The position numbers were made by a program, and so were the translations under genes. Below the pieces are notes generated by a model. The model did no database searches, was not told the origin of the DNA, and saw only the letters and a list, made by a program, of their open reading frames with translations. Below, one piece after another: positions 14,101 to 28,099 of a stretch of 64,000 nucleotides of DNA. Numbering within the stretch: the first letter of the stretch is position 1; every line of letters starts with the position of its first letter. The DNA comes from Odiellus spinosus (taxonomy: Eukaryota; Arthropoda; Arachnida; Opiliones; Phalangiidae), in NCBI GenBank assembly GCA_963920705.1, contig CAWUCO010000186.1:310001-374000 (forward strand), read 5' to 3'.

Positions 14101-16134
14101 TCTATACTTGGGAAATTTTTCGATCTATACTTGGGAAATTTTTCGATCTATACTTGGGTAATTTTTCGATCTATACTTGGGAAATTTTTGGATCTATACT
14201 TGGGAAATTTTTGGATCTATACTTTTGATATTTTTGGATCTATACTTGGGAAATTTTTGGATCTATACTTGGGTAATTTTTCGATCTATACTTGGGTAAT
14301 TTTTCGATCTATACTTGGGAAATTTTTGGATCTATACTTGGGAAATTTTTCGATCTATACTTGGGAAATTTTTGGATCAATACTTGGGAAATTTTTGATC
14401 TATACTTGGGAAATTTTTGGATCTATACTTTGGAAATTTTTCGATCTATACTTGGGGGAAATTTTTCGATCTATACTTGGGGGAAATTTTTCGATCTATA
14501 CTTGGGAAATTTTTGGATCTATTCTTGGGAAATTTTTTGATCTATACTTGGGAAATTTTTTGATCTATACTTGGGAAATTTTTAGATCTATACTTGGGAA
14601 ATTTTTCGATCTATACTTGGGAAATTTTTCGATCTATACTTGGGAAATTTTTCGATGTATACTTGGGAAATTTTTCGATCTATACTTGGGAAATTTTTGG
14701 ATCTATACTTGGGAAATTTTTGGATATATACTTGGGAAATTTTTCGATCTATACTTGGGAAATTTTTCGATCTATACTTGGGAAATTTTTGGATCTATAC
14801 TTGGGAAATTTTTGGATCTATACTTGGGAAATTTTTCGATATATACTTGGGAAATTTTTGGATCTATACTTGGGAAATTTTTCGATCTATACTTGGGAAA
14901 TTTTTCGATCTATACTTGGGAAAATTTTCGATCTATACTTGGGAAATTTTTGGATCTATACTTGGGAAATTTTTGGATCTATAATTTGGGGGAAATTTTT
15001 CGATCTATACTTGGGAAATTTTTCGATCTATACTTGGGAAATTTTTCGATCTATACTTGGGAAATTTTTCGATCTATACTTGGGAAATTTTTCGATCTAT
15101 ACTTGGGAAATTTTTCGATCTATACTTGGGAAATTTTTCGATGTATACTTGGGAAATTTTTCGATCTATTCTTGGGAAATTTTTCGATCTATACTTGGGA
15201 AATTTTTAGATCTATACTTGAAAAAAATTTTCGATCTATACTTGGGAAATATTTTTCGATCTATACTTGGGAAATTTTTCGATCTATACTTGGGAAATTT
15301 TTCGATCTATACTTGGGTAATTTTTCGATCTATACTTGGGATATTTTTGATTTATACTTGGGAAATTTTTGGATCTATACTTGGGAAATTTTTCGATCTA
15401 TACTTGGTTGAAATTTTTCGATCTACACTTGGGTAATTTTTCGATCTATACTTGGGAAATTTTTCGATCTATACTTGGGAAATTTTTCGATCTATACTTG
15501 GGAAATTTTTCGATCTATACTTGGGAAATTTTTCGATCTATACTTGGGAAATTTTTCGATCTATACTTGGGAAATTTTTAGATCTATACTTGAAAAAAAT
15601 TTTCGATCTATACTTGGGAAATATTTTTCGATCTATACTTGGGAAATTTTTCGATGTATACTTGGGAAATTTTTCGATCTATTCTTGGGAAATTTTTCGA
15701 TCTATACTTGGGAAATTTTTAGATCTATACTTGAAAAAAATTTTCGATCTATACTTGGGAAATATTTTTCGATCTATACTTGGGAAATTTTTCGATCTAT
15801 ACTTGGGAAATTTTTCGATCTATACTTGGGTAATTTTTCGATCTATACTTGGGATATTTTTGGATTTATACTTGGGAAATTTTTCGATATATACTTGGGA
15901 AATATTTGGATCTATACTTGGGAAATTTTTGGATCTATACTTGGGAAATTTTTGGATCTATACTTTTGATATTTTTGGATCTATACTTGGGAAATTTTTG
16001 GATCTATACTTGGGTAATTTTTCGATCTATACTTGGGAAATTTTTGGATCTATACTTGGGAAATTTTTCGATCTATACTTGGGAAATTTTTGGATCAATA
16101 CTTGGGAAATTTTTGATCTATACTTGGGAAATTT

Positions 16135-18870
16135 TTGGATCTATACTTTGGAAAATTTTCGATCTATACTTGGGGGAAATTTTTCGATCTATACTTGGGG
16201 GAAATTTTTCGATCTATACTTGGGAAATTTTTCGATCTATACTTGGGAAATTTTTGGATCCATTCTTGGGAAATTTTTCGATCTATACTTGGGAAATTTT
16301 TAGATCTATACTTGGGAAATTTTTCGATCTATACTTGGGAAATTTTTCGATCTATACTTGGGAAATTTTTCGATCTATACTTGGTTGAAATTTTTCGATC
16401 TATACTTGGGAAATTTTTGGATCTATACTTGGGAAATTTTTGGATCTACACTTGGGAAATTTTTGGATCTATACTTGGGAAATTTTTCGTTCTATACTTG
16501 GGAAATTTTTCGATCTATACTTGGGAAATTTTTGGATCTATACTTGGGAAATTTTTGGATCTATACTTTGGAAATTTTTCGATCTATACTTGGGAATTTT
16601 TTCGATCTATGCTTGGGGGAAATTTTTCGATCTATACTTGGGTAATTTTTCGATCTATACTTGGGAAATTTTTGGATCTATACTTGGGAAATTTTTGGAT
16701 CTATATTTGGGAAATTTTTGGATCTATACTTGGGAAATTTTTGGATCTATACTTGAGAAATTTTTGGATCTATACTTGGGAAAATTTTTGGATCTATACT
16801 TGGGAAATTTTTCGATCTATTCTTGGGAAATTTTTCGATCTATACTAGGGAAATTTTTAGATCTATACTTGGGAAATTTTTCGATATATACTTGGGAAAT
16901 TTTTCGATCTATACTTGGGAAATTTTTCGATCTATACTTGGGAAATTTTTCGATGTATACTAGGGAAATTTTTCGATCTATTCTTGGGAAATTTTTCGAT
17001 CTATACTTGGGAAATTTTTAGATCTATACTTGAAAAAATTTTCGATCTATACTTGGGAAATCTTTCGATCTATACTTGGGAAATTTTTCGATCTATACTT
17101 GGGTAATTTTTCGATCTATACTTGGGAAATTTTTGGATTTATACTTGGGAAATTTTTGGATATATACTTGGGAAATTTTTCGATCTATACTTGGTTGAAA
17201 TTTTTCGATCTATACTTGGGTAATTTTTCGATCTATACTTGGGAAATTTTTGGATCTATACTTGGGAAATTTTTCGATCTATACTTGGGAAATTTTTGCA
17301 TCTATACTTGGGAAATTTTTCGATCTATACTTGGGAAATTTTTCGATCTATACTTGGGAAATTTTTCGATCTATACTTGGGAAATTTTTCGATCTATACT
17401 TGGGAAATTTTTCGATCTATACTTGGGAAATTTTTGGATCTATACTTGGGAAATTTTTCGATCTATACTTGGGAAATTTTTCGATGTATACTTGGGAAAT
17501 TTTTCGATCTATTCTTGGGAAATTTTTCGATCTATACTTGGGAAATTTTTAGATCTATACTTGAAAAAAATTTTCGATCTATACTTGGGAAATATTTTTC
17601 GATCTATACTTGGGAAATTTTTCGATCTATACTTGGGTAATTTTTCGATCTATACTTGGGATATTTTTGGATTTATACTTGGGAAATTTTTGGATCTATA
17701 CTTGGGAAATTTTTCGATCTATACTTGGTTGAAATTTTTCGATCTATACTTGGGTAATTTTTCAATCTATACTTGGGAAATTTTTCGATCTATACTTGGG
17801 AAATTTTTCGATCTATACTTGGGAAATTTTTCAATCTATACTTGGGAAATTTTTCGATCTATACTTGGGAAATTTTTCGATCTATACTTGGGAAATTTTT
17901 CGATCTATACTTGGGAAATTTTTCGATCTATACTTGGGAAATTTTTCGATATATACTTGGGAAATTTTTCGATCTATTCTTGGGAAATTTTTCGATCTAT
18001 ACTTGGGAAAATTTTTAGATCTATACTTGAAAAAAATTTTCGATCTATACTTGGGAAATATTTTTCGATCTATACTTGGGAAATTTTTCGATCTATACTT
18101 GGGAAATTTTTCGATCTATACTTGGGTAATTTTTCGATCTATACTTGGGATATTTTTGGATTTATACTTGGGAAATTTTTGGATCTATACTTTGGAAATT
18201 TTTCGATCTATACTTGGGGGAAATTTTTCGATCTATACTTGGGGGAAATTTTTCGATCTATACTTGGGAAATTTTTCGATCTATACTTGGGAAATTTTTG
18301 GATCCATTCTTGGGAAATTTTTCGATCTATACTTGGGAAATTTTTAGATCTATACTTGGGAAATTTTTCGATCTATACTTGGGAAATTTTTCGATCTATA
18401 CTTGGTTGAAATTTTTCGATCTATACTTGGGAAATTTTTGGATCTATACTTGGGAAATTTTTGGATCTACACTTGGGAAATTTTTGGATCTATACTTGGG
18501 AAATTTTTCGTTCTATACTTGGGAAATTTTTCGATCTATACTTGGGAAATTTTTGGATCTATACTTGGGAAATTTTTGGATCTATACTTTGGAAATTTTT
18601 CGATCTATACTTGGGAATTTTTTCGATCTATGCTTGGGGGAAATTTTTCGATCTATACTTGGGTAATTTTTCGATCTATACTTGGGAAATTTTTGGATCT
18701 ATACTTGGGAAATTTTTGGATCTATATTTGGGAAATTTTTGGATCTATACTTGGGAAATTTTTGGATCTATACTTGAGAAATTTTTGGATCTATACTTGG
18801 GAAAATTTTTGGATCTATACTTGGGAAATTTTTCGATCTATTCTTGGGAAATTTTTCGATCTATACTAGG
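16135..18870 (+). repeat. Block with CGTTCTATAC marker, offset about 2,021 bp
   Basis: A run with the markers CGATCTACAC-type monomer, CGTTCTATAC (about 16489) and GGGAATTTTTTCGATCTATG appears at 16440-16850 and 18461-18870. Two further copies lie at about 28332-28740 and 30260-30670. The four copies keep the same variant order with small local changes. Confidence 0.75.
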
Positions 18871-20100
18871 GAATTTTTTCGATCTATGCTTGGGGGAAAT
18901 TTTTCGATCTATACTTGGGTAATTTTTCGATCTATACTTGGGAAATTTTTGGATCTATACTTGGGAAATTTTTGGATCTATATTTGGGAAATTTTTGGAT
19001 CTATACTTGGGAAATTTTTGGATCTATACTTGAGAAATTTTTGGATCTATACTTGGGAAATTTTTGGATCTATACTTGGGAAATTTTTGGATCTACACTT
19101 GGGAAATTTTTGGATCTATACTTGGGTAATTTTTCGATCTATACTTGGGAAATTTTTGGATCTATACTTGGGAAATTTTTGGATCTATATTTGGGAAATT
19201 TTTGGATCTATACTTGGGAAATTTTTGGATCTATACTTGAGAAATTTTTGGATCTATACTTGGGAAAATTTTTGGATCTATACTTGGGAAATTTTTCGAT
19301 CTATTCTTGGGAAATTTTTCGATCTATACTAGGGAAATTTTTAGATCTATACTTGGGAAATTTTTCGATATATACTTGGGAAATTTTTCGATCTATACTT
19401 GGGAAATTTTTCGATCTATACTTGGGAAATTTTTCGATCTATACTTGGGAAATTTTTCGATGTATACTAGGGAAATTTTTCGATCTATTCTTGGGAAATT
19501 TTTCGATCTATACTTGGGAAATTTTTAGATCTATACTTGAAAAAATTTTCGATCTATACTTGGGAAATCTTTCGATCTATACTTGGGAAATTTTTCGATC
19601 TATACTTGGGTAATTTTTCGATCTATACTTGGGAAATTTTTGGATTTATACTTGGGAAATTTTTGGATATATACTTGGGAAATTTTTCGATCTATACTTG
19701 GTTGAAATTTTTCGATCTATACTTGGGTAATTTTTCGATCTATACTTGGGAAATTTTTGGATCTATACTTGGGAAATTTTTCGATCTATACTTGGGAAAT
19801 TTTTGCATCTATACTTGGGAAATTTTTCGATCTATACTTGGGAAATTTTTCGATCTATACTTGGGAAATTTTTCGATCTATACTTGGGAAATTTTTCGAT
19901 CTATACTTGGGAAATTTTTCGATCTATACTTGGGAAATTTTTGGATCTATACTTGGGAAATTTTTCGATCTATACTTGGGAAATTTTTCGATGTATACTT
20001 GGGAAATTTTTCGATCTATTCTTGGGAAATTTTTCGATCTATACTTGGGAAATTTTTAGATCTATACTTGAAAAAAATTTTCGATCTATACTTGGGAAAT
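17030..20100 (+). repeat. Block repeated at 2,507-bp offset
   Basis: 17030-17590 and 19537-20097 share the unusual GAAATCTTTCG and TTTTTGCATC monomers and the same order of variants. 17250-17552 and 19757-20059 translate identically over 100 codons. The interval between them contains the CGTTCTATAC block. Confidence 0.75.
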
Positions 20101-20351
20101 ATTTTTCGATCTATACTTGGGAAATTTTTAGATCTATACTTGAAAAAAATTTTCGATCTATACTTGGGAAATATTTTTCGATCTATACTTGGGAAATTTT
20201 TCGATCTATACTTGGGTAATTTTTCGATCTATACTTGGGATATTTTTGGATTTATACTTGGGAAATTTTTGGATCTATACTTGGGAAATTTTTCGATCTA
20301 TACTTGGTTGAAATTTTTCGATCTATACTTGGGTAATTTTTCAATCTATAC

Positions 20352-21090
20352 TTGGGAAATTTATCGATCTATACTTGGGAAATTTTTCGATCTATACTTG
20401 GGAAATTTTTCAATCTATACTTGGGAAATTTTTCGATCTATACTTGGGAAATTTTTCGATCTATACTTGGGAAATTTTTCGATCTATACTTGGGAAATTT
20501 TTCGATCTATACTTGGGAAATTTTTCGATATATACTTGGGAAATTTTTCGATCTATTCTTGGGAAATTTTTCGATCTATACTTGGGAAAATTTTTAGATC
20601 TATACTTGAAAAAAATTTTCGATCTATACTTGGGAAATATTTTTCGATCTATACTTGGGAAATTTTTCGATCTATACTTGGGAAATTTTTCGATCTATAC
20701 TTGGGTAATTTTTCGATCTATACTTGGGATATTTTTGGATTTATACTTGGGAAATTTTTGGATCTATACTTGGGAAATTTTTCGATCTATACTTGGTTGA
20801 AATTTTTCGATCTATACTTGGGTAATTTTTCAATCTATACTTGGGAAATTTTTCGATCTATACTTGGGAAATTTTTCGATCTATACTTGGGAAATTTTTC
20901 AATCTATACTTGGGAAATTTTTCGATCTATACTTGGGAAATTTTTCGATCTATACTTGGGAAATTTTTCGATCTATACTTGGGAAATTTTTCGATCTATA
21001 CTTGGGAAATTTTTCGATATATACTTGGGAAATTTTTCGATCTATTCTTGGGAAATTTTTCGATCTATACTTGGGAAAATTTTTGGATCT
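20352..21090 (+). repeat. Tandem duplication with 489-bp period
   Basis: The run with two TTTTTCAATC monomers at 20375 recurs at 20864 with the same neighbours; an earlier relative lies near 17796. The CAATC form is the CpG-to-CpA change of the canonical monomer and is concentrated in the 17.7-26 kb zone. Confidence 0.7.
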
Positions 21091-21199
21091 ATACTTGGGA
21101 AATTTTTCGATCTATTCTTGGGAAATTTTTGGATCTATACTAGGGAAATTTTTAGATCTATACTTGGGAAATTTTTGGATCTATACTTGGGAAATTTTT

Positions 21200-24100
21200 C
21201 GATCTATACTTGGGAAAATTTTCGATCTATACTTGGGTAATTTTTCGATCTATACTTGGGATATTTTTGGATTTATACTTGGGAAATTTTTGGATCTATA
21301 CTTGGGAAATTTTTCGATCTATACTTGGTTGAAATTTTTCGATCTATACTTGGGTAATTTTTCGATCTATACTTGGGAAATTTTTCGATCTATACTTGGG
21401 AAATTTTTCGATCTATACTTGGGAAATTTTTCGATCTATACTTGGGAAATTTTTCGATCTATACTTGGGAAATTTTTCGATCTATACTTGGGTCATTTTT
21501 CGATCTATACTTGGGAAATTTTTCGATCTATACTTGGGAAATTTTTGGATCTATACTTGGGAAATTTTTCGATCTATACTTGGGAAATTTTTCGATCTAT
21601 ACTTGGGAAATTTTTCGATCTATACTTGGGAAATTTTTCGATCTATGATTGGGAAATTTTTCGATCTATACTTGGGAAATTTTTGGATCTATACTTGGGA
21701 AATTTTTCGATCTATACTTGGGAAATTTTTCGATCTATACTTGGGAAATTTTTCGATCTATACTTGGGAAATTTTTCGATCTATACTTGGGAAATTTTTC
21801 GATCTATACTTGGGAAATTTTTCGATGTATACTTGGGAAATTTTTCGATGTATACTTGGGAAATTTTTCGATCTATTCTTGGGAAATTTTTCGATCTATA
21901 CTTGGGAAATTTTTAGATCTATACTTGAAAAAAATTTTCGATCTATACTTGGGAAATATTTTTCGATCTATACTTGGGAAATATTTTTCGATCTATACTT
22001 GGGAAATTTTTCGATCTATACTTGGGAAATTTTTCGATCTATACTTGGGTAATTTTTCGATCTATACTTGGGATATTTTTGGATTTATACTTGGGAAATT
22101 TTTGGATCTATACTTGGGAAATTTTTCGATCTATACTTGGTTGAAATTTTTCGATCTATACTTGGGTAATTTTTCAATCTATACTTGGGAAATTTTTCGA
22201 TCTATACTTGGGAAATTTTTCGATCTATACTTGGGAAATTTTTCGATCTATACTTGGGAAATTTTTCAATCTATACTTGGGAAATTTTTGGATCTATACT
22301 TGGGAAATTTTTCGATCTATACTTGGGAAATTTTTCGATCTATACTTGGGAAATTTTTCGATCTATACTTGGGAAATTTTTCGATCTATACTTGGGAAAT
22401 TTTTCGATCTATACTTGGGAAATTTTTCGATATATACTTGGGAAATTTTTCGATCTATTCTTGGGAAATTTTTCGATCTATACTTGGGAAATTTTTAGAT
22501 CTATACTTGAAAAAAATTTTCGATCTATACTTGGGAAATATTTTTCGATCTATACTTGGGAAATTTTTCGATCTATACTTGGGAAATTTTTCGATCTATA
22601 CTTGGGTAATTTTTCGATCTATACTTGGGAAATTTTTGGATCTATACTTGGGAAATTTTTGGATCTATACTTTTGATATTTTTGGATCTATACTTGGGAA
22701 ATTTTTGGATCTATACTTGGGTAATTTTTCGATCTTTACTTGGGAAATTTTTGGATCTATACTTGGGAAATTTTTCGATCTATACTTGGGAAATTTTTGG
22801 ATCAATACTTGGGAAATTTTTGATCTATACTTGGGAAATTTTTGGATCCATACTTTGGAAATTTTTCGATCTATACTTGGGGGAAATTTTTCGATCTATA
22901 CTTGGGGGAAATTTTTGGATCTATACTTGGGAAATTTTTCGATCTATTCTTGGGAAATTTTTGGATCTATACTAGGGAAATTTTTAGATCTATACTTGGG
23001 AAATTTTTGGATCTATACTTGGGAAATTTTTCGATCTATACTTGGGAAAATTTTCGATCTATACTTGGGTAATTTTTCGATCTATACTTGGGATATTTTT
23101 GGATTTATACTTGGGAAATTTTTGGATCTATACTTGGGAAATTTTTCGATCTATACTTGGTTGAAATTTTTCGATCTATACTTGGGTAATTTTTCGATCT
23201 ATACTTGGGAAATTTTTCGATCTATACTTGGGAAATTTTTCGATCTATACTTGGGAAATTTTTCGATCTATACTTGGGAAATTTTTCGATCTATACTTGG
23301 GAAATTTTTCGATCTATACTTGGGTCATTTTTCGATCTATACTTGGGAAATTTTTCGATCTATACTTGGGAAATTTTTGGATCTATACTTGGGAAATTTT
23401 TCGATCTATACTTGGGAAATTTTTCGATCTATACTTGGGAAATTTTTCGATCTATACTTGGGAAATTTTTCGATCTATGATTGGGAAATTTTTCGATCTA
23501 TACTTGGGAAATTTTTCGATCTATACTTGGGAAATTTTTGGATCTATACTTGGGAAATTTTTCGATCTATACTTGGGAAATTTTTCGATCTATACTTGGG
23601 AAATTTTTCGATCTATACTTGGGAAATTTTTCGATCTATACTTGGGAAATTTTTCGATGTATACTTGGGAAATTTTTCGATGTATACTTGGGAAATTTTT
23701 CGATCTATTCTTGGGAAATTTTTCGATCTATACTTGGGAAATTTTTAGATCTATACTTGAAAAAAATTTTCGATCTATACTTGGGAAATATTTTTCGATC
23801 TATACTTGGGAAATTTTTCGATCTATACTTGGGAAATTTTTCGATCTATACTTGGGTAATTTTTCGATCTATACTTGGGATATTTTTGGATTTATACTTG
23901 GGAAATTTTTGGATCTATACTTGGGAAATTTTTCGATCTATACTTGGTTGAAATTTTTCGATCTATACTTGGGTAATTTTTCAATCTATACTTGGGAAAT
24001 TTTTCGATCTATACTTGGGAAATTTTTCGATCTATACTTGGGAAATTTTTCAATCTATACTTGGGAAATTTTTGGATCTATACTTGGGAAATTTTTCGAT

Positions 24101-26960
24101 CTATACTTGGGAAATTTTTCGATCTATACTTGGGAAATTTTTCGATCTATACTTGGGAAATTTTTCGATCTATACTTGGGAAATTTTTCGATCTATACTT
24201 GGGAAATTTTTCGATATATACTTGGGAAATTTTTCGATCTATTCTTGGGAAATTTTTCGATCTATACTTGGGAAATTTTTAGATCTATACTTGAAAAAAA
24301 TTTTCGATCTATACTTGGGAAATATTTTTCGATCTATACTTGGGAAATTTTTCGATCTATACTTGGGAAATTTTTCGATCTATACTTGGGTAATTTTTCG
24401 ATCTATACTTGGGAAATTTTTGGATCTATACTTGGGAAATTTTTGGATCTATACTTTTGATATTTTTGGATCTATACTTGGGAAATTTTTGGATCTATAC
24501 TTGGGTAATTTTTCGATCTTTACTTGGGAAATTTTTGGATCTATACTTGGGAAATTTTTCGATCTATACTTGGGAAATTTTTGGATCAATACTTGGGAAA
24601 TTTTTGATCTATACTTGGGAAATTTTTGGATCCATACTTTGGAAATTTTTCGATCTATACTTGGGGGAAATTTTTCGATCTATACTTGGGGGAAATTTTT
24701 CGATCTATACTTGGGAAATTTTTCGATCTATACTTGGGAAATTTTTGGATCTATTCTTGGGAAATTTTTCGATCTATACTTGGGAAATTTTTAGATCTAT
24801 ACTTCGGAAATTTTTCGATCTATACTTGGGAAATTTTTCGATCTATACTTGGGAAATTTTTGGATCTATACTTGGGAAATTTTTGGATCTATACTTGGGA
24901 AATTTTTGGATCTATACTTGGGAAATTTTTCGATCTATACTTGGGAAATTTTTCGATCTATACTTGGGAAATTTTTGGATCTATACTTGGGAAATTTTTG
25001 GATCGATACTTGGGAAATTTTTCGATATATACTTGGGAAATTTTTGGATCTATACTTGGGAAATTTTTCGATCTATACTTGGGAAATTTTTCGATCTATA
25101 CTTGGGAAATTTTTCGATCTATACTTGGGAAATTTTTCGATCTATACTTGGGAAATTTTTGGATCTATACTTGGGAAATTTTTCGATCTATACTTGGGAA
25201 ATTTTTCGATCTATACTTGGGAAATTTTTCGATCTATACTTGGGAAATTTTTCGATCTATGATTGGGAAATTTTTCGATCTATACTTGGGAAATTTTTCG
25301 ATCTATACTTGGGAAATTTTTGGATCTATACTTGGGAAATTTTTCGATCTATACTTGGGAAATTTTTGGATCTATACTTGGGAAATTTTTCGATCTATAC
25401 TTGGGAAATTTTTCGATCTATACTTGGGAAATTTTTCGATGTATACTTGGGAAATTTTTCGATGTATACTTGGGAAATTTTTCGATCTATTCTTGGGAAA
25501 TTTTTCGATCTATACTTGGGAAATTTTTAGATCTATACTTGAAAAAAATTTTCGATCTATACTTGGGAAATATTTTTCGATCTATACTTGGGAAATTTTT
25601 CGATCTATACTTGGGAAATTTTTCGATCTATACTTGGGTAATTTTTCGATCTATACTTGGGATATTTTTGGATTTATACTTGGGAAATTTTTGGATCTAT
25701 ACTTGGGAAATTTTTCGATCTATACTTGGTTGAAATTTTTCGATCTATACTTGGGTAATTTTTCAATCTATACTTGGGAAATTTTTCGATCTATACTTGG
25801 GAAATTTTTCGATCTATACTTGGGAAATTTTTCGATCTATACTTGGGAAATTTTTCAATCTATACTTGGGAAATTTTTGGATCTATACTTGGGAAATTTT
25901 TCGATCTATACTTGGGAAATTTTTCGATCTATACTTGGGAAATTTTTCGATCTATACTTGGGAAATTTTTCGATCTATACTTGGGAAATTTTTCGATCTA
26001 TACTTGGGAAATTTTTCGATCTATACTTGGGAAATTTTTCGATATATACTTGGGAAATTTTTCGATCTATTCTTGGGAAATTTTTCGATCTATACTTGGG
26101 AAATTTTTAGATCTATACTTGAAAAAAATTTTCGATCTATACTTGGGAAATATTTTTCGATCTATACTTGGGAAATTTTTCGATCTATACTTGGGAAATT
26201 TTTCGATCTATACTTGGGTAATTTTTCGATCTATACTTGGGAAATTTTTGGATCTATACTTGGGAAATTTTTGGATCTATACTTTTGATATTTTTGGATC
26301 TATACTTGGGAAATTTTTGGATCTATACTTGGGTAATTTTTCGATCTTTACTTGGGAAATTTTTGGATCTATACTTGGGAAATTTTTCGATCTATACTTG
26401 GGAAATTTTTGGATCAATACTTGGGAAATTTTTGATCTATACTTGGGAAATTTTTGGATCCATACTTTGGAAATTTTTCGATCTATACTTGGGGGAAATT
26501 TTTCGATCTATACTTGGGGGAAATTTTTCGATCTATACTTGGGAAATTTTTCGATCTATACTTGGGAAATTTTTGGATCTATTCTTGGGAAATTTTTCGA
26601 TCTATACTTGGGAAATTTTTAGATCTATACTTGGGAAATTTTTCGATCTATACTTGGGAAATTTTTCGATCTATACTTGGGAAATTTTTGGATCTATACT
26701 TGGGAAATTTTTGGATCTATACTTGGGAAATTTTTGGATCTATACTTGGGAAATTTTTCGATCTATACTTGGGAAATTTTTCGATCTATACTTGGGAAAT
26801 TTTTGGATCTATACTTGGGAAATTTTTGGATCGATACTTGGGAAATTTTTCGATATATACTTGGGAAATTTTTGGATCTATACTTGGGAAATTTTTCGAT
26901 CTATACTTGGGAAAATTTTCGATCTATACTTGGGAAATTTTTGGATCTATACTTGGGAAA
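21200..26960 (+). repeat. Roughly 1.8-kb higher-order repeat, three copies
   Basis: Matching runs start near 22208, 23992 and 25797 (steps of 1,784 and 1,805 bp) and near 22625, 24409 and 26237. Zone-specific markers are CTATGATTGGG (about 21646, 23476, 25259) and GGGTCATTTTT (about 21491 and 23323). Step lengths differ by about one monomer, as expected from unequal exchange inside a repeating unit. Confidence 0.8.
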
Positions 26961-28099
26961 TTTTTGGATCTATAATTTGGGGGAAATTTTTCGATCTATA
27001 CTTGGGAAATTTTTCGATCTATACTTGGGAAATTTTTCGATCTATACTTGGGAAATTTTTCGATCTATACTTGGGAAATTTTTCGATCTATACTTGTGAA
27101 ATTTTTCGATCTATACTTGGGAAATTTTTCGATGTATACTTGGGAAATTTTTCGATCTATTCTTGGGAAATTTTTAGATCTATACTTGGTTGAAATTTTT
27201 CGATCTATACTTGGGTAATTTTTCGATCTATACTTGGGAAATTTTTCGATCTATACTTGGGAATTTTTTCGATCTATACTTGGGAAATTTTTCGATCTAT
27301 ACTTGGGATATTTTTGGATTTATACTTGGGAAATTTTTGGATCTATACTTGGGAAATTTTTCGATCTATACTTGGTTGAAATTTTTCGATCTATACTTGG
27401 GTAATTTTTCGATCTATACTTGGGAAATTTTTCGATCTATACTTGGGAATTTTTTCGATCTATACTTGGGAAATTTTTCGATCTATACTTGGGAAATTTT
27501 TCGATCTATACTTGGGAAATTTTTGGATCTATACTTGGGAAATTTTTCGATCTATACTTGGGAAATTTTTCGATCTATACTAGGGAAATTTTTCGATGTA
27601 TACTTGGGAAATTTTTCGATCTATTCTTGGGAAATTTTTCGATCTATACTTGGGAAATTTTTAGATCTATACTTGAAAAAAATTTTCGATCTATACTTGT
27701 GAAATATTTTTCGATCTATACTTGGGAAATTTTTCGATCTATACTTGGGAAATTTTTCGATCTATACTTGGGTAATTTTTCGATCTATACTTGGGATATT
27801 TTTGGATTTATACTTGGGAAATTTTTCGATATATACTTGGGAAATTTTTGGATCTATACTTGGGAAATTTTTGGATCTATACTTGGGAAATTTTTGGATC
27901 TATAGTTTTGATATTTTTGGATCTATACTTGGGAAATTTTTGGATCTATACTTGGGTAATTTTTCGATCTATACTTGGGAAATTTTTGGATCTATACTTG
28001 GGAAATTTTTCGATCTATACTTGGGAAATTTTTGGATCAATACTTGGGAAATTTTTGATCTATACTTGGGAAATTTTTGGATCTATACTTTGGAAATTT

